Shown here: piece by piece, positions 1 through 7,367 of the stretch
Numbering within the stretch: position 1 is the first letter of the stretch
Layout of the letters: each line of letters opens with the position of its first letter
Assembly (NCBI GenBank): GCA_934096605.1
Contig: CAKOMI010000021.1
Span: forward strand, 1 to 23,555
Source: an uncultured Bacilli bacterium
GTDB taxonomy: Bacteria > Bacillota_I > Bacilli_A > RF39 > UBA660
DNA length: 23,555 nt
Direction of reading: 5' to 3'
Made by a program: the position numbers and the translations under genes
Notes under the pieces: generated by a model
What the model saw: only the letters and a program-made list of their open reading frames with translations
Database searches by the model: none
Told to the model about the DNA's origin: nothing

Positions 1-13
1 TTTCTTCTAGCAT
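1..13 (-). CDS. 5' end of a truncated minus-strand gene
   Basis: Only the first four codons (ATG CTA GAA GAA) fall inside the window. They are preceded on the minus strand by a strong ribosome site, AAAGGAG, at 25-31 with about 11 bases of spacing. The product cannot be identified. The gene would run divergently from the pair that starts at 148. The call rests only on the ribosome site plus start codon. Confidence 0.4.
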
Positions 14-94
14 TAAAAATCATCTCCTTTATCGAAGCGTTAAATAATTATATGAAAAGTTTACCATTTATTTACACAACATGCAATAATTCCT

Positions 95-123
95 TTGCCA
101 CTTACCAGTATCGCCTTTATAAT
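95..123 (+). promoter_or_regulatory. Sigma-A promoter of the Cys-His-Asp gene pair
   Basis: The -35 box TTGCCA (95-100) and the -10 box TATAAT (118-123) are separated by exactly 17 bases. Transcription would start near 130. This places upstream in-frame ATGs, such as the one at 52, outside the transcript and supports translation from 148. Confidence 0.75.
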
Positions 124-147
124 ATAGGCAAGAAAGAGGCGAACCAT

Positions 148-633
148 ATGGAAAGCAAAAAACTATCTACTGAAGAAATAATTATGCTAATCGAAAATTT
201 AAAAGGTGTTTTTAGTGAATATGAAGAGCAAACGTCCTATTTATATCAAGGCTATTGTTATTATTTTGCTATGACTCTTATAAGCATTTTAAAAGATGGA
301 ACTTTATGTAAAAATGAAAAAGGCAATCATTATTTTATTTTATATGATAACAAATATTATGACGCTCGTGAATTTTATGATGAAGAAAACAAAAGAACCT
401 CTATACCTACTAAAATAGTTACCAATCAAACACTAGTAAAAGACTTAGATGATACATATACCTTGCCAACTTATATTGAAAAAGACAAATATTTAGAAGA
501 ATATTACAACGCTGGTCAATTTGGTAGTGTGAGGGACGACCACAAAGATGCCTTTTGGACAAAATTATATCCCTTAATGTATGAAACAGGTATAAATGTA
601 GTAAATTCACTTAAAGACACAATAAAACGTTAA
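148..633 (+). CDS. Small protein with Cys-His-Asp pattern (papain/transglutaminase-like?), copy 1
   Basis: 161 aa, no signal peptide or membrane segment. I do not recognise a named family. A central block reads GYCYYFA around C37, then NHY around H61, then YYD around D72. The same block and H-to-D spacing occur in the next gene, so the two are paralogues. Cys, His, Asp in this order, with Cys at the start of a hydrophobic helix, is the layout of papain-like and transglutaminase-like folds; this is inference from the pattern. An open frame extends upstream to 52, but the promoter lies inside that extension, and AGAGG at 135-139 sits 8 bases before the ATG at 148. It is co-transcribed with copy 2, 26 bases downstream. 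Substrate and role are unknown. Confidence 0.75.
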   Translation: MESKKLSTEEIIMLIENLKGVFSEYEEQTSYLYQGYCYYFAMTLISILKDGTLCKNEKGNHYFILYDNKYYDAREFYDEENKRTSIPTKIVTNQTLVKDLDDTYTLPTYIEKDKYLEEYYNAGQFGSVRDDHKDAFWTKLYPLMYETGINVVNSLKDTIKR

Positions 634-659
634 AAATAAAATAGAAAGGAACATACATA

Positions 660-1142
660 ATGAATTTAACAACTGATATAATACAAGGTTTAATCTATAC
701 ATTAGATACTACATTTGATAAAAAGCATTGTGAAATAATGAATCGTGAACGAGACGTTTATCCAAATCTTTCTCCCCTATACACTGGTTATTGCTTTTAT
801 TTTGCTAGAACCATCTATAATTTATTAGAAGGTCTAACAATTTGTTCTTGTGATAACCACTATATCATTAAATATGGTACTAGTTACTTTGACTACCGCG
901 GTGAAATACCTCAAAATGTTTTTGGTTTAGAATTATGGGGTCAAGGTTTTGTTCCTTTTAAAAATATACATGTTGCAGAGAATATTGAAGAAGAAGAAGG
1001 CATAGCTGAACTAAGTGGTATAGTAGACAAAGAAAAAGATCACATATGGAGCTTATTAGAACCAAGTCTGTTAGAAGAAGGACAAAAGTACTTAAAAGAC
1101 GTTCTCGGATATACAAGACAAAGAAAAGACACAAGACATTAA
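660..1142 (+). CDS. Small protein with Cys-His-Asp pattern, copy 2
   Basis: 160 aa soluble protein, paralogue of the preceding gene. The shared core is LYTGYCFYFA (C45), NHYIIKYG (H67) and SYFDYRG (D78). The H-to-D distance is 11 residues in both copies and C-to-H is 22 here versus 24 in copy 1. Sequence outside the core has diverged, especially the last 60 residues, so this is an old duplication. The ribosome site GAAAGGA (642-648) precedes the ATG. The stop codon overlaps the convergent murE stop. A cysteine hydrolase or acyltransferase-type fold is a guess; no family can be named. Confidence 0.75.
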   Translation: MNLTTDIIQGLIYTLDTTFDKKHCEIMNRERDVYPNLSPLYTGYCFYFARTIYNLLEGLTICSCDNHYIIKYGTSYFDYRGEIPQNVFGLELWGQGFVPFKNIHVAENIEEEEGIAELSGIVDKEKDHIWSLLEPSLLEEGQKYLKDVLGYTRQRKDTRH

Positions 1143-1154
1143 GCTTGTGTTTTT
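1129..1154 (+). terminator. Terminator between the small-protein pair and murE
   Basis: The stem ACACAAG (1129-1135) pairs with CTTGTGT (1144-1150) around an 8-base loop, and a short T run follows. A-rich sequence on the other side could let it act for the convergent murE transcript too. It overlaps both stop codons. Confidence 0.6.
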
Positions 1155-2500
1155 ATATATTCTAAAACAATTTCAGTATCATCAAAATGGTGTTTAGTAT
1201 GACCGATTATTTGATAATCTTCATGACCTTTTCCTAAGATAAGTAATGTATCGTTATCTTCTAGCATTGCTAAGCCTTTTAAAATAGCTTCTTTCCTATC
1301 ATAGATAACACAATAATTATTACTTTTAACACCATTTAAAATATCTTTCATTATAGCTTCTGGATCCTCTGTTCTTGGATTATCATTAGTAAATATTACA
1401 TAATCACTTTTTTTAGTAGCAATATCGCCCATAATAGGTCTTTTCATTGGATCTCTATCACCGCCACAACCAACAACAGTTATAATTTTACCAGTTTTAT
1501 TTTCTAAGAAAGCATCAATAATTTTAGAAACAGCATCAGGTGTATGAGCATAGTCTATTACAGCCTGTCCTTTTCTAACTTTAATACTTTCACATCTACC
1601 ATGAGGTGGATATATACTTAATGAGACATCTAGTAAATCACTAATTTTAAAGCCTAGGCTTTTACATATAGCAAGGCAAGTTAAATAGTTATAGACATTG
1701 AAACGACTCTTTAAATTAGTATGGGCAACAAATGAAGTATTTTCATAAGTAAAGGTAATATCCATACCTGCACTATTTTCGGTATAACTAAGGGCTTTAA
1801 AGTCACAGTCACCAAAACCAATAGTTATATTGTTTTTGTTCATGAAATACTTGCCATACATATCATCTTTATTAACAACAATCACGCCATCATTTTTTAA
1901 ATAATCTAATATATGTAATTTAGCTTGTAAATAATTTTCCATTGTTTTGTGATAATCTAAATGATCTTCTGTTAGATTAGTAAAAGCTTCTACAGTGTAT
2001 TTAAGACCTGCTACCCGGTCAAATGATAAAGCGTGACTTGACACTTCCATTATAAAATGAGTAGCTCCAAGTTCTTTAGCCCTTAAAATATAATTATAGA
2101 CATCTACTATCTCTGGAGTTGTATTAGGTAACTCTTCTTTTATATCTTCATAGTAGAAACCAATGGTTCCCATATAAGCAGCTTTAATACCTAATTGTTT
2201 TAACATTTGATAAACTAAGAAACAAGTTGTCGTTTTACCATTTGTCCCTGTTACACCGACTAGGGTTAACTCGTTAATCTCATCACTATAATCTCTTACT
2301 AGCGTTTCTTTAAGCCACGCTTCAGGACTTGACGTAATAATTGTTTCTACTGGATACTCTCCATGTTCACAAACAATTTTTGCTGCCCCATTTTCTATTG
2401 CTTTATTAATAAAGTCATGGCCATCTACTGTATGACCTTTAATAGCTACGAAAGTATCGCCTTTTACAACTTTTCTTGAATCAGTTTTAATATTTAACAT
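1139..2500 (-). CDS. murE: UDP-N-acetylmuramoyl-tripeptide synthetase (meso-DAP-adding type)
   Basis: 453 aa cytoplasmic Mur ligase. It adds the third amino acid to UDP-MurNAc-L-Ala-D-Glu in peptidoglycan precursor synthesis. The N-terminal domain contains TDSRKVVKGDTFVAIKG. The ATP-binding loop VTGTNGKTT lies at about residues 83-91. The central domain carries HYHK-like and EVSSHAL motifs. The C-terminal domain carries DNPRTEDP from D373. In the family, DNPR is the signature for meso-diaminopimelate, where lysine-adding enzymes have a different residue in place of Arg. Length is slightly below the usual 480-500 aa. Start: AGGAGG is followed six bases later by ATG. Only 8 bases separate it from the upstream gltX, so the two are one operon under the T-box. 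Confidence 0.93.
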   Translation of the reverse strand: MLNIKTDSRKVVKGDTFVAIKGHTVDGHDFINKAIENGAAKIVCEHGEYPVETIITSSPEAWLKETLVRDYSDEINELTLVGVTGTNGKTTTCFLVYQMLKQLGIKAAYMGTIGFYYEDIKEELPNTTPEIVDVYNYILRAKELGATHFIMEVSSHALSFDRVAGLKYTVEAFTNLTEDHLDYHKTMENYLQAKLHILDYLKNDGVIVVNKDDMYGKYFMNKNNITIGFGDCDFKALSYTENSAGMDITFTYENTSFVAHTNLKSRFNVYNYLTCLAICKSLGFKISDLLDVSLSIYPPHGRCESIKVRKGQAVIDYAHTPDAVSKIIDAFLENKTGKIITVVGCGGDRDPMKRPIMGDIATKKSDYVIFTNDNPRTEDPEAIMKDILNGVKSNNYCVIYDRKEAILKGLAMLEDNDTLLILGKGHEDYQIIGHTKHHFDDTEIVLEYIKTQA

Positions 2501-2508
2501 AAATCCTC

Positions 2509-4149
2509 CTATAATAATCCTATTCTTCTTACTATTTCTTCACGACCTAATATACATATAATATCATATAAATTAGGTGTTTTAGACTTACCAGTTAAGG
2601 AAACTCTTATAACTGTTGATACATCGGCAACATTACCTTTAAAGTTCTCTGGATTTTTCTTATACTCTTTCATATTAGAAGCATAACCAAGTTTATCACA
2701 CATGGCTTTGATATTATTAAACCACTCTTCTTCATTTAAAGATTCATCATAGTACTCATTAATATAAGTATTTAAAATACTTTTTATTTCTGTTATATCC
2801 GTAATCTTTTGCCATTCATAGTTAATACCTTTAAAGTCATACATATAACTAATATTTTGTCTTACTTCACTATACATAGCATAGTCTTTACGTGGTTTAT
2901 CAGTATTTCTTTCAATATCAAGCGTCTTAATAATAATATCTTTATATTCTTCTAATTCATGCAAAAACTCTTTATCATAAGTATTAGCCCAAGTAAGTAA
3001 TTCGTTATAAAACTCACTTGCTGTTATACGACTTAAATAATTTTTAGCAATATTAAGTAGTTTTTCCATATCAAATAAGGCTCCACTGGTGCTCATATTT
3101 TTAAAGTCCATATGAAATTCTTCATAATTTTTATCAGGGTTATTTAAGAACCACTCTTCAAAGTTAGAATTAGCAAGGGTCATTAAATATATTTTAACAG
3201 CCTCTACTGGAACACCTTTTTCACTATAGAATGCTACGTTAGCCTCAGCATCTTTTCTTTTACTAATTTTTCTTCTTTTACCATTTTCTTCTTTTTGAAT
3301 AGTTGCTAAGTGAGCATACTTAGGTGGCGCAAAACCAAGTGTTTTAAATAAATCTAAGTGAACTGGCACACTACTAAGCCATTCATCGCCGCGTGAAACA
3401 TGAGTTGTCCCCATAAGGGTATCATCAACAACATGAGCAAAATGATAAGTTGGTATACCATCTGATTTTAATAATACAACATCCATATCATTTTCTGGAA
3501 ATTTAATACGCCCTTTAATACAGTCTTCCATAACTATTTCATTATCAAAACTACCTTTACTTTTAAGTCTTATAACATATGGAAGACCACTTTCAATCTT
3601 TTCTTTTACTTCTTCATGGGTAAGGCTTCTTTCTTTACTAGCCCATATACCATAATAGCCTATTCTTTGTTTCCTTTTCTTTTGCTTTTCATTAATTTCA
3701 TTTAATTCTTCACTAGTCAAAAATGATGGATAAGCTAAATCTTTCATTAATAAATCTTTAACGAATGCTTGATAGATATCTTTACGCATTGTTTGAATAT
3801 ATGGTCCGTATTCACCTACTGACTCACCATTATCTAGGGGATATTCATCAAACTTAATATTATATTCTTTTACAGAATTTAGTATTTGGTCAATTGCGCC
3901 TTCTACTAATCTTTTTTGATCTGTATCTTCTACTCTTACAAAGCATACACCACCACTTTGATGAGCCATACGTTCAGCCACCATTGCTTGATAAAGTGTG
4001 CCAATGTGAACAAAGCCAGTCGGACTAGGTCCAATTCTCGTAACCATAGCTCCATCACTTAAATTTCTTTTTTTGTACAAGTCTTCGTAATATGCTCTAT
4101 CATGTAAAACATTAGGTAAAAGCATATCTGCATATTCTTTTTGTGTCAT
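2509..4149 (-). CDS. gltX: Glutamyl-tRNA synthetase
   Basis: 546 aa class I aminoacyl-tRNA synthetase charging tRNA with glutamate. The HIGH-type motif is VHIG (H48-G50, after GPSPTGF), and the KMSKS-type motif is KISKR at 294-298. Catalytic-domain blocks FVRVEDTDQKR and SRGDEWLSSVPVH are clear, and a helical anticodon-binding domain follows. It is somewhat longer than the usual 480-500 aa. An in-frame extension to 4290 runs through the T-box RNA and is not coding; AGAGG seven bases before the ATG at 4149 sets the start. It is followed by murE in the same operon. Whether the enzyme also charges tRNA-Gln cannot be told from this sequence. Confidence 0.95.
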   Translation of the reverse strand: MTQKEYADMLLPNVLHDRAYYEDLYKKRNLSDGAMVTRIGPSPTGFVHIGTLYQAMVAERMAHQSGGVCFVRVEDTDQKRLVEGAIDQILNSVKEYNIKFDEYPLDNGESVGEYGPYIQTMRKDIYQAFVKDLLMKDLAYPSFLTSEELNEINEKQKKRKQRIGYYGIWASKERSLTHEEVKEKIESGLPYVIRLKSKGSFDNEIVMEDCIKGRIKFPENDMDVVLLKSDGIPTYHFAHVVDDTLMGTTHVSRGDEWLSSVPVHLDLFKTLGFAPPKYAHLATIQKEENGKRRKISKRKDAEANVAFYSEKGVPVEAVKIYLMTLANSNFEEWFLNNPDKNYEEFHMDFKNMSTSGALFDMEKLLNIAKNYLSRITASEFYNELLTWANTYDKEFLHELEEYKDIIIKTLDIERNTDKPRKDYAMYSEVRQNISYMYDFKGINYEWQKITDITEIKSILNTYINEYYDESLNEEEWFNNIKAMCDKLGYASNMKEYKKNPENFKGNVADVSTVIRVSLTGKSKTPNLYDIICILGREEIVRRIGLL

Positions 4150-4164
4150 AATAAAACCTCTTTC

Positions 4165-4372
4165 TAAATACAAAAAGATGGTACACCAAAGGGCGAGATA
4201 AACCGCGGTACCACCTTCTTTTTTTCTTCTTTTGATAACGGACTTCTCCGGACTACCTTGTATACAATAGTCACTTAAAAGTTTCTTCAAAATATTTGCT
4301 TATTCTTTTACACCACCCAAGAACTCTCTTTAAAAAGCAATATATTTTTACTCCTCTTTCTCTTCGTTTTAT
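4165..4372 (-). promoter_or_regulatory. Glutamate-specific T-box leader of gltX-murE
   Basis: The minus strand carries the conserved T-box AAGGTGGTACCGCG (near 4203-4216). The antiterminator pairs AAGG and GCG with the downstream CGCCCTT. The competing terminator pairs GGTGGTAC with GTACCATC and ends in TTTTT (4172-4176). Upstream, a Stem I region includes GAGGAGTA, AGAGAG and GGGTGGTG elements, and a candidate GAA specifier codon lies at 4286-4288 (an adjacent GAA lies at 4283-4285). Uncharged tRNA-Glu would stabilise the antiterminator and switch on gltX and murE. Exact Stem I boundaries are approximate. Confidence 0.85.
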
Positions 4373-4378
4373 ATATGT

Positions 4379-4407
4379 ATTATAAGTAATTTATTATCTT
4401 TTTTCAA
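4379..4407 (-). promoter_or_regulatory. Sigma-A promoter of gltX-murE
   Basis: On the minus strand, TTGAAA (4402-4407) and TATAAT (4379-4384) are separated by 17 bases. Transcription would begin near 4372, just ahead of the T-box RNA. Confidence 0.8.
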
Positions 4408-4414
4408 GATTTTT

Positions 4415-5992
4415 TTAAATTCCTAGCACAAATGGGTCAGATGAAGAACCTGTTCCAGAAATAATCTTAACTTCATTTTTTAAATATACTACTGGATGAA
4501 CAGCATAGCTGTAATATGTAAAAGCACTATTATAAACACTACCAAGAGATGTAATGTAAAAAATATTGCTTGCATAAGTTCCATTTATAACAGATGACAT
4601 AGTATACAAAGTGTTACCGTTGTAAATCCAATTATTTAAATAACAGTCTGCTAAATCATCTCTCCAGTCAAATATACTATACTTCAGACACATTTGTCTG
4701 CTAGACAAATTTCCTCCAGTAGCGTAACCATAATCTGAAGGATACATTAGTCCTACTAAACCTTTCCATGTTGTTGTTCTTACTAAATCATCATTACAAT
4801 AACTACCACTAGTACATATTTTTTCATTATTAGACGAATGCTCATACATATAAAAGTTTTGCGTTGTAAAATTAGTAATATTTTTATCAACACCAGTATT
4901 CCATACGGTTTCTTTAATTAAAGCTTTTAATTCATCACCTATACCAATACTTGTAAAATTGCAGCTTATAGTACCATTATTTTGACCATAATAGCATGTA
5001 CCAGACCTACTATTCCAGTATAATGAGCCTCCTACTGACTCACTTTCATAGCCTGGATTTAACAGTTTCATTAAATCAGCCTCGCTCCATTCATTCACGC
5101 CATAACCGGAATTAACTGAACTATCGCTTGTATCCCAAGCATAACTACCTATCGATTTAGCTCTTATTATTTTTACTCTGTCACTTTTAGTACCTGTACC
5201 ATCATCTATATCTTTCATTGTCCCAATAATACGCCATATATCGCCATCAATACTTATATAGTTATTTGGAGCCTTTCCAATATATCTTGTATTACCATAA
5301 TCATCTATAGTTGTTTCAACCGCCAACTGTTCAACATATTCAGTTAATGATAATTTATCTAATATTAATTTAACACTTATTTCGCCACTAAAGCTTTTGC
5401 CTTGTTGTTCGTCTTGAGAAGTGTCAGCATTCTTATAACAATATACTAAGTAATAAGTTGTTTTTTCTAGTGTACTATTATCAAAATTGGCTTGTTCTAA
5501 GATAATCTGTTCTTTATCTTGTAAAGCCTTTGTTCCATAAATTTTCTCTGGAGTGCCATTTAGAACAACACTATCTTCTTTATAGTATTGTTTTGTTGTA
5601 TCACCACTTATCGTACTACTTCCTTCTTTAATAGTAACGTTATTAGTAGTCGTATCAGTTGATTTATAAAGTGTTATTTCAACATCTTCATTAAATGCAG
5701 AATCAATAATTCCTTTTAAGTCTATTTCATATATTCCTTTACCAGATGCGCTATTCTTTTCTATTGTAAATGTTTGAATACCACATTCACCAGGTAATAA
5801 ATCACCACTTGTATAGACTTTTGTTCCTTCCCACTTAATATCACCTAAGTTTTCCGTTACGATATTTAAATTCTTATCATTCCCAATTATTTTATTTACT
5901 GTAGCAAAATAAGCATAAGAAGCTCCTACTGCTCCTACTAATACTAGTAATAAAATTACTACAGAAAAAACAATTAACTTTTTTTCTTTCAT
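4415..5992 (-). CDS. Anchored or secreted surface protein with TasA/camelysin-like N-terminus
   Basis: 525 aa. Residues about 4-28 form a hydrophobic segment after MKEKK, followed by GASYAYFATVNK, which resembles the signal region of SipW-processed TasA/camelysin-type proteins. Residues about 30-210 look like a beta-rich extracellular domain (LLPGECGIQTF, TYYLVYCYKN). From about 235 a second domain opens with NNYISIDGDIWRIIG, contains several cysteines, and closes with VHPVVYLKNEVKI and GSSSDPFVL. The gene at 13662-15011 has the same kind of C-terminal domain. Start: GAGG precedes the ATG by seven bases. The role is probably adhesion or cell-surface display (inference); the ligand is unknown. 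Confidence 0.8.
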   Translation of the reverse strand: MKEKKLIVFSVVILLLVLVGAVGASYAYFATVNKIIGNDKNLNIVTENLGDIKWEGTKVYTSGDLLPGECGIQTFTIEKNSASGKGIYEIDLKGIIDSAFNEDVEITLYKSTDTTTNNVTIKEGSSTISGDTTKQYYKEDSVVLNGTPEKIYGTKALQDKEQIILEQANFDNSTLEKTTYYLVYCYKNADTSQDEQQGKSFSGEISVKLILDKLSLTEYVEQLAVETTIDDYGNTRYIGKAPNNYISIDGDIWRIIGTMKDIDDGTGTKSDRVKIIRAKSIGSYAWDTSDSSVNSGYGVNEWSEADLMKLLNPGYESESVGGSLYWNSRSGTCYYGQNNGTISCNFTSIGIGDELKALIKETVWNTGVDKNITNFTTQNFYMYEHSSNNEKICTSGSYCNDDLVRTTTWKGLVGLMYPSDYGYATGGNLSSRQMCLKYSIFDWRDDLADCYLNNWIYNGNTLYTMSSVINGTYASNIFYITSLGSVYNSAFTYYSYAVHPVVYLKNEVKIISGTGSSSDPFVLGI

Positions 5993-6055
5993 CTCTATAC
6001 CTCGCTATAACTTGAATATTTTAGTATTGTTTGGGTTATTTTTTACTATAGTTAA

Positions 6056-6084
6056 ATGGTATCATAAAGACGTTTTTTATTCAA
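6056..6084 (-). promoter_or_regulatory. Candidate promoter of the 525-aa surface protein gene
   Basis: The minus strand has TTGAAT (6079-6084), 17 bases, then TACCAT (6056-6061) preceded by an extended TGA. The match is partial. It would give a leader of about 55 bases. Confidence 0.4.
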
Positions 6085-6147
6085 TGATTTTATAAGTTTG
6101 ATAAGCCTATTAACTAAAATGTGCTACACACGAAACTAATACTTTAG

Positions 6148-6380
6148 AAGATAAAATATATTGAACTATCTAAAGAGCAAATTATTATATATCTAAATTA
6201 CGTTTATGATAGTATTTTAAAGTGGGAGGATAATTATGACCTAATTACCCAAGACTATAAAGAAATAGAATCAATTATTGAGTGGCTAGAACTATGTTTA
6301 GCTGACTACGATGATAAATTTCATATAGAGGGCATAGCATATTCCATATATGAAATTGGTAAAATTTATTCAATAAAAAT
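6148..6380 (+). pseudogene. Remnant of a protein-coding gene cut by the IS200 end
   Basis: A frame open from after a TAG at 6145-6147 to the IS boundary reads like real protein (for example IIYLNYVYDSILKWED and SIIEWLELCLADYDDKF), yet it has no in-frame ATG, GTG or TTG start. It runs without a stop into the end of the IS200 element, where the last codons and the TAA at 6388-6390 come from the IS hairpin. No obvious continuation is visible on the far side of the element near 7090. The family is not recognised. The stretch 5993-6147 holds only the candidate promoter listed separately. Confidence 0.4.
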
Positions 6381-6433
6381 CCACGCCTAAAAGACGTGGT
6401 TTTTCGCTAAGGCCTATAAGGCCAATTACTGGC

Positions 6434-6458
6434 GGCCTCCATTTGGAGGCTTTTTTAG
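6434..6458 (+). terminator. Plus-strand terminator inside the IS200 element
   Basis: GCCTCC (6437-6442) pairs with GGAGGC (6447-6452) around ATTT, followed by a six-T run. It points toward the 3' end of tnpA on the opposite strand and would stop incoming plus-strand transcription. A further hairpin, GGCC/GGCC, lies at 6411-6423. Confidence 0.55.
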
Positions 6459-6481
6459 TCTGCCAATTGCCTTTGTCCCTC

Positions 6482-6955
6482 TTACCTACCCGTGAACGGG
6501 TCTTTATATTCCTTCATGCTTCTTTTGTCTAATATTCTATCTTCTGTTTCTTGTTCTTGAATATATTTTTTTATTGTATTTTTGTTAGCACCTACGGTAC
6601 TAACAAAATATCCTTCTGCCCAAAAATGACGATTTCCATAATTATATTTCAAATTTGCATGCTCTTCAAATATCATAAGTGAATTTTTCCCCTTTAAGTA
6701 TCCCATAAATTTTGATACACTTAACTTAGGAGGTATTTTTACCAACATATGTATATGATCAGGACAAGCGTTTGCTTCGACTATTTCAACCCCTTGATAA
6801 TCACATAATCTTCGTAAATACCTTCCAATATCTTTTCGCAGTTTGTTATATATTGCTTTTCTCCTATATTTTGGAGTAAACACAATATGATATTGACAAT
6901 TCCATTTTGTATGAGATAAACTGCCCATCTCATCATTGTTTTTCAACTTTTTCAA
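6482..6955 (-). CDS. tnpA: IS200-family transposase (HUH, Y1 type)
   Basis: 157 aa single-strand transposase. The family recognises hairpins at the element ends and cuts and rejoins single-stranded DNA through a tyrosine. The HUH motif is DHIHML (H67, H69), and the likely nucleophile is Y131 in TIKKYIQEQE. The N-terminal block KWNCQYHIVFTPKYRR is typical of IS200 proteins. Start: no ATG has a ribosome site, but TTG at 6955 follows AAAGGAG by 8 bases. Both the ribosome site and the TTG lie in the 3' arm of a perfect 18-bp hairpin. An ATG at residue 10 lacks a ribosome site. Confidence 0.93.
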   Translation of the reverse strand: MKKLKNNDEMGSLSHTKWNCQYHIVFTPKYRRKAIYNKLRKDIGRYLRRLCDYQGVEIVEANACPDHIHMLVKIPPKLSVSKFMGYLKGKNSLMIFEEHANLKYNYGNRHFWAEGYFVSTVGANKNTIKKYIQEQETEDRILDKRSMKEYKDPFTGR

Positions 6956-7029
6956 AAATAGCTCTCCTTTCGATTTTTAGATTTGGCTGACAGACCTCTT
7001 CTATCATATCAAAAGGAGAGCTATTTTTG
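6953..7029 (-). promoter_or_regulatory. Translation-blocking hairpin in the tnpA leader
   Basis: Perfect 18-base inverted repeat, 6953-6970 with 7012-7029, around a 41-base loop. In the transcript the 3' arm contains the tnpA ribosome site (6964-6970) and the TTG start (6953-6955), so folding would hide both. IS200 elements are known to hold down transposase translation by sequestering the ribosome site in a leader hairpin; this arrangement fits. Confidence 0.75.
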
Positions 7030-7110
7030 TTATACAACGCCATCGCTCTTCGGTTCGCACGTGCATAGCACGTGGTTTAAACAGCAGCTAACTATCGTTT
7101 GCTGCACAAT

Positions 7111-7137
7111 CAAAAAAACTAACTATATTCGTTAGTT
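7111..7137 (-). terminator. Terminator downstream of the ysxE-like gene
   Basis: On the minus strand, AAACTAAC (7130-7137) pairs with GTTAGTTT (7115-7122) around a 7-base loop, followed by a T run. It lies 190 bases past the ysxE-like stop and is the first good terminator for that operon. Confidence 0.65.
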
Positions 7138-7184
7138 TCTTGCACCAATTAAAATACCTTTCATAAACTACCATAGGTGATTTT

Positions 7185-7367
7185 ATGAGGCCATGTCGAC
7201 GTAATGGAGGATTTTTCAGTGTTCTTGCTGTCCTTGCTCTTTCTGTATTAATTTTTTATCAAATAATTATTACTTTAATACTACCTTTAAGATTTAATAT
7301 CTTTGTTTTACTTATTGAAGTAGCCCTACTTTTCTTTTTTCTCTACCGTATAGTATGGCCTTACTAG
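7185..7367 (+). CDS. Small membrane protein, unknown
   Basis: 60 aa. It starts MRPCRRNGG and then is almost wholly hydrophobic: a first segment at about residues 10-35 and a second at about 37-58, ending RIVWPY. AGGTG lies five bases before the ATG. A weak promoter-like TTGCAC (7139-7144) lies upstream. The last 42 bases overlap the 3' end of the convergent ysxE-like gene. The clean ribosome site and the Arg-rich start before the membrane segments favour a real gene, but the size leaves doubt. No family is recognised. Confidence 0.5.
   Translation: MRPCRRNGGFFSVLAVLALSVLIFYQIIITLILPLRFNIFVLLIEVALLFFFLYRIVWPY

Larger units (their letters stand above)
6378..7080 (-). mobile_element. IS200-type insertion sequence, apparently intact
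   Basis: A single-gene IS200/IS605-family element with full-length tnpA and no tnpB. Each end carries a small hairpin with a related sequence: CCACG/CGTGG at 6381-6399 (right end) and CACGTGC/GCACGTG at 7058-7074 (left end). On the minus strand both read AACCACGT before the loop. Two further hairpins lie between tnpA and the right end. The family makes no target duplication, so exact ends are estimated to within about 10 bases. Confidence 0.75.

Noticed and set aside
52..147. Longer start for the first Cys-His-Asp protein
   Set aside because: A consensus promoter (95-123) lies within it, and the paralogue matches the shorter length.
4150..4290. In-frame N-terminal extension of gltX
   Set aside because: It runs through the T-box antiterminator and terminator; the ribosome site at the 4149 ATG and the family start fix the real N-terminus.
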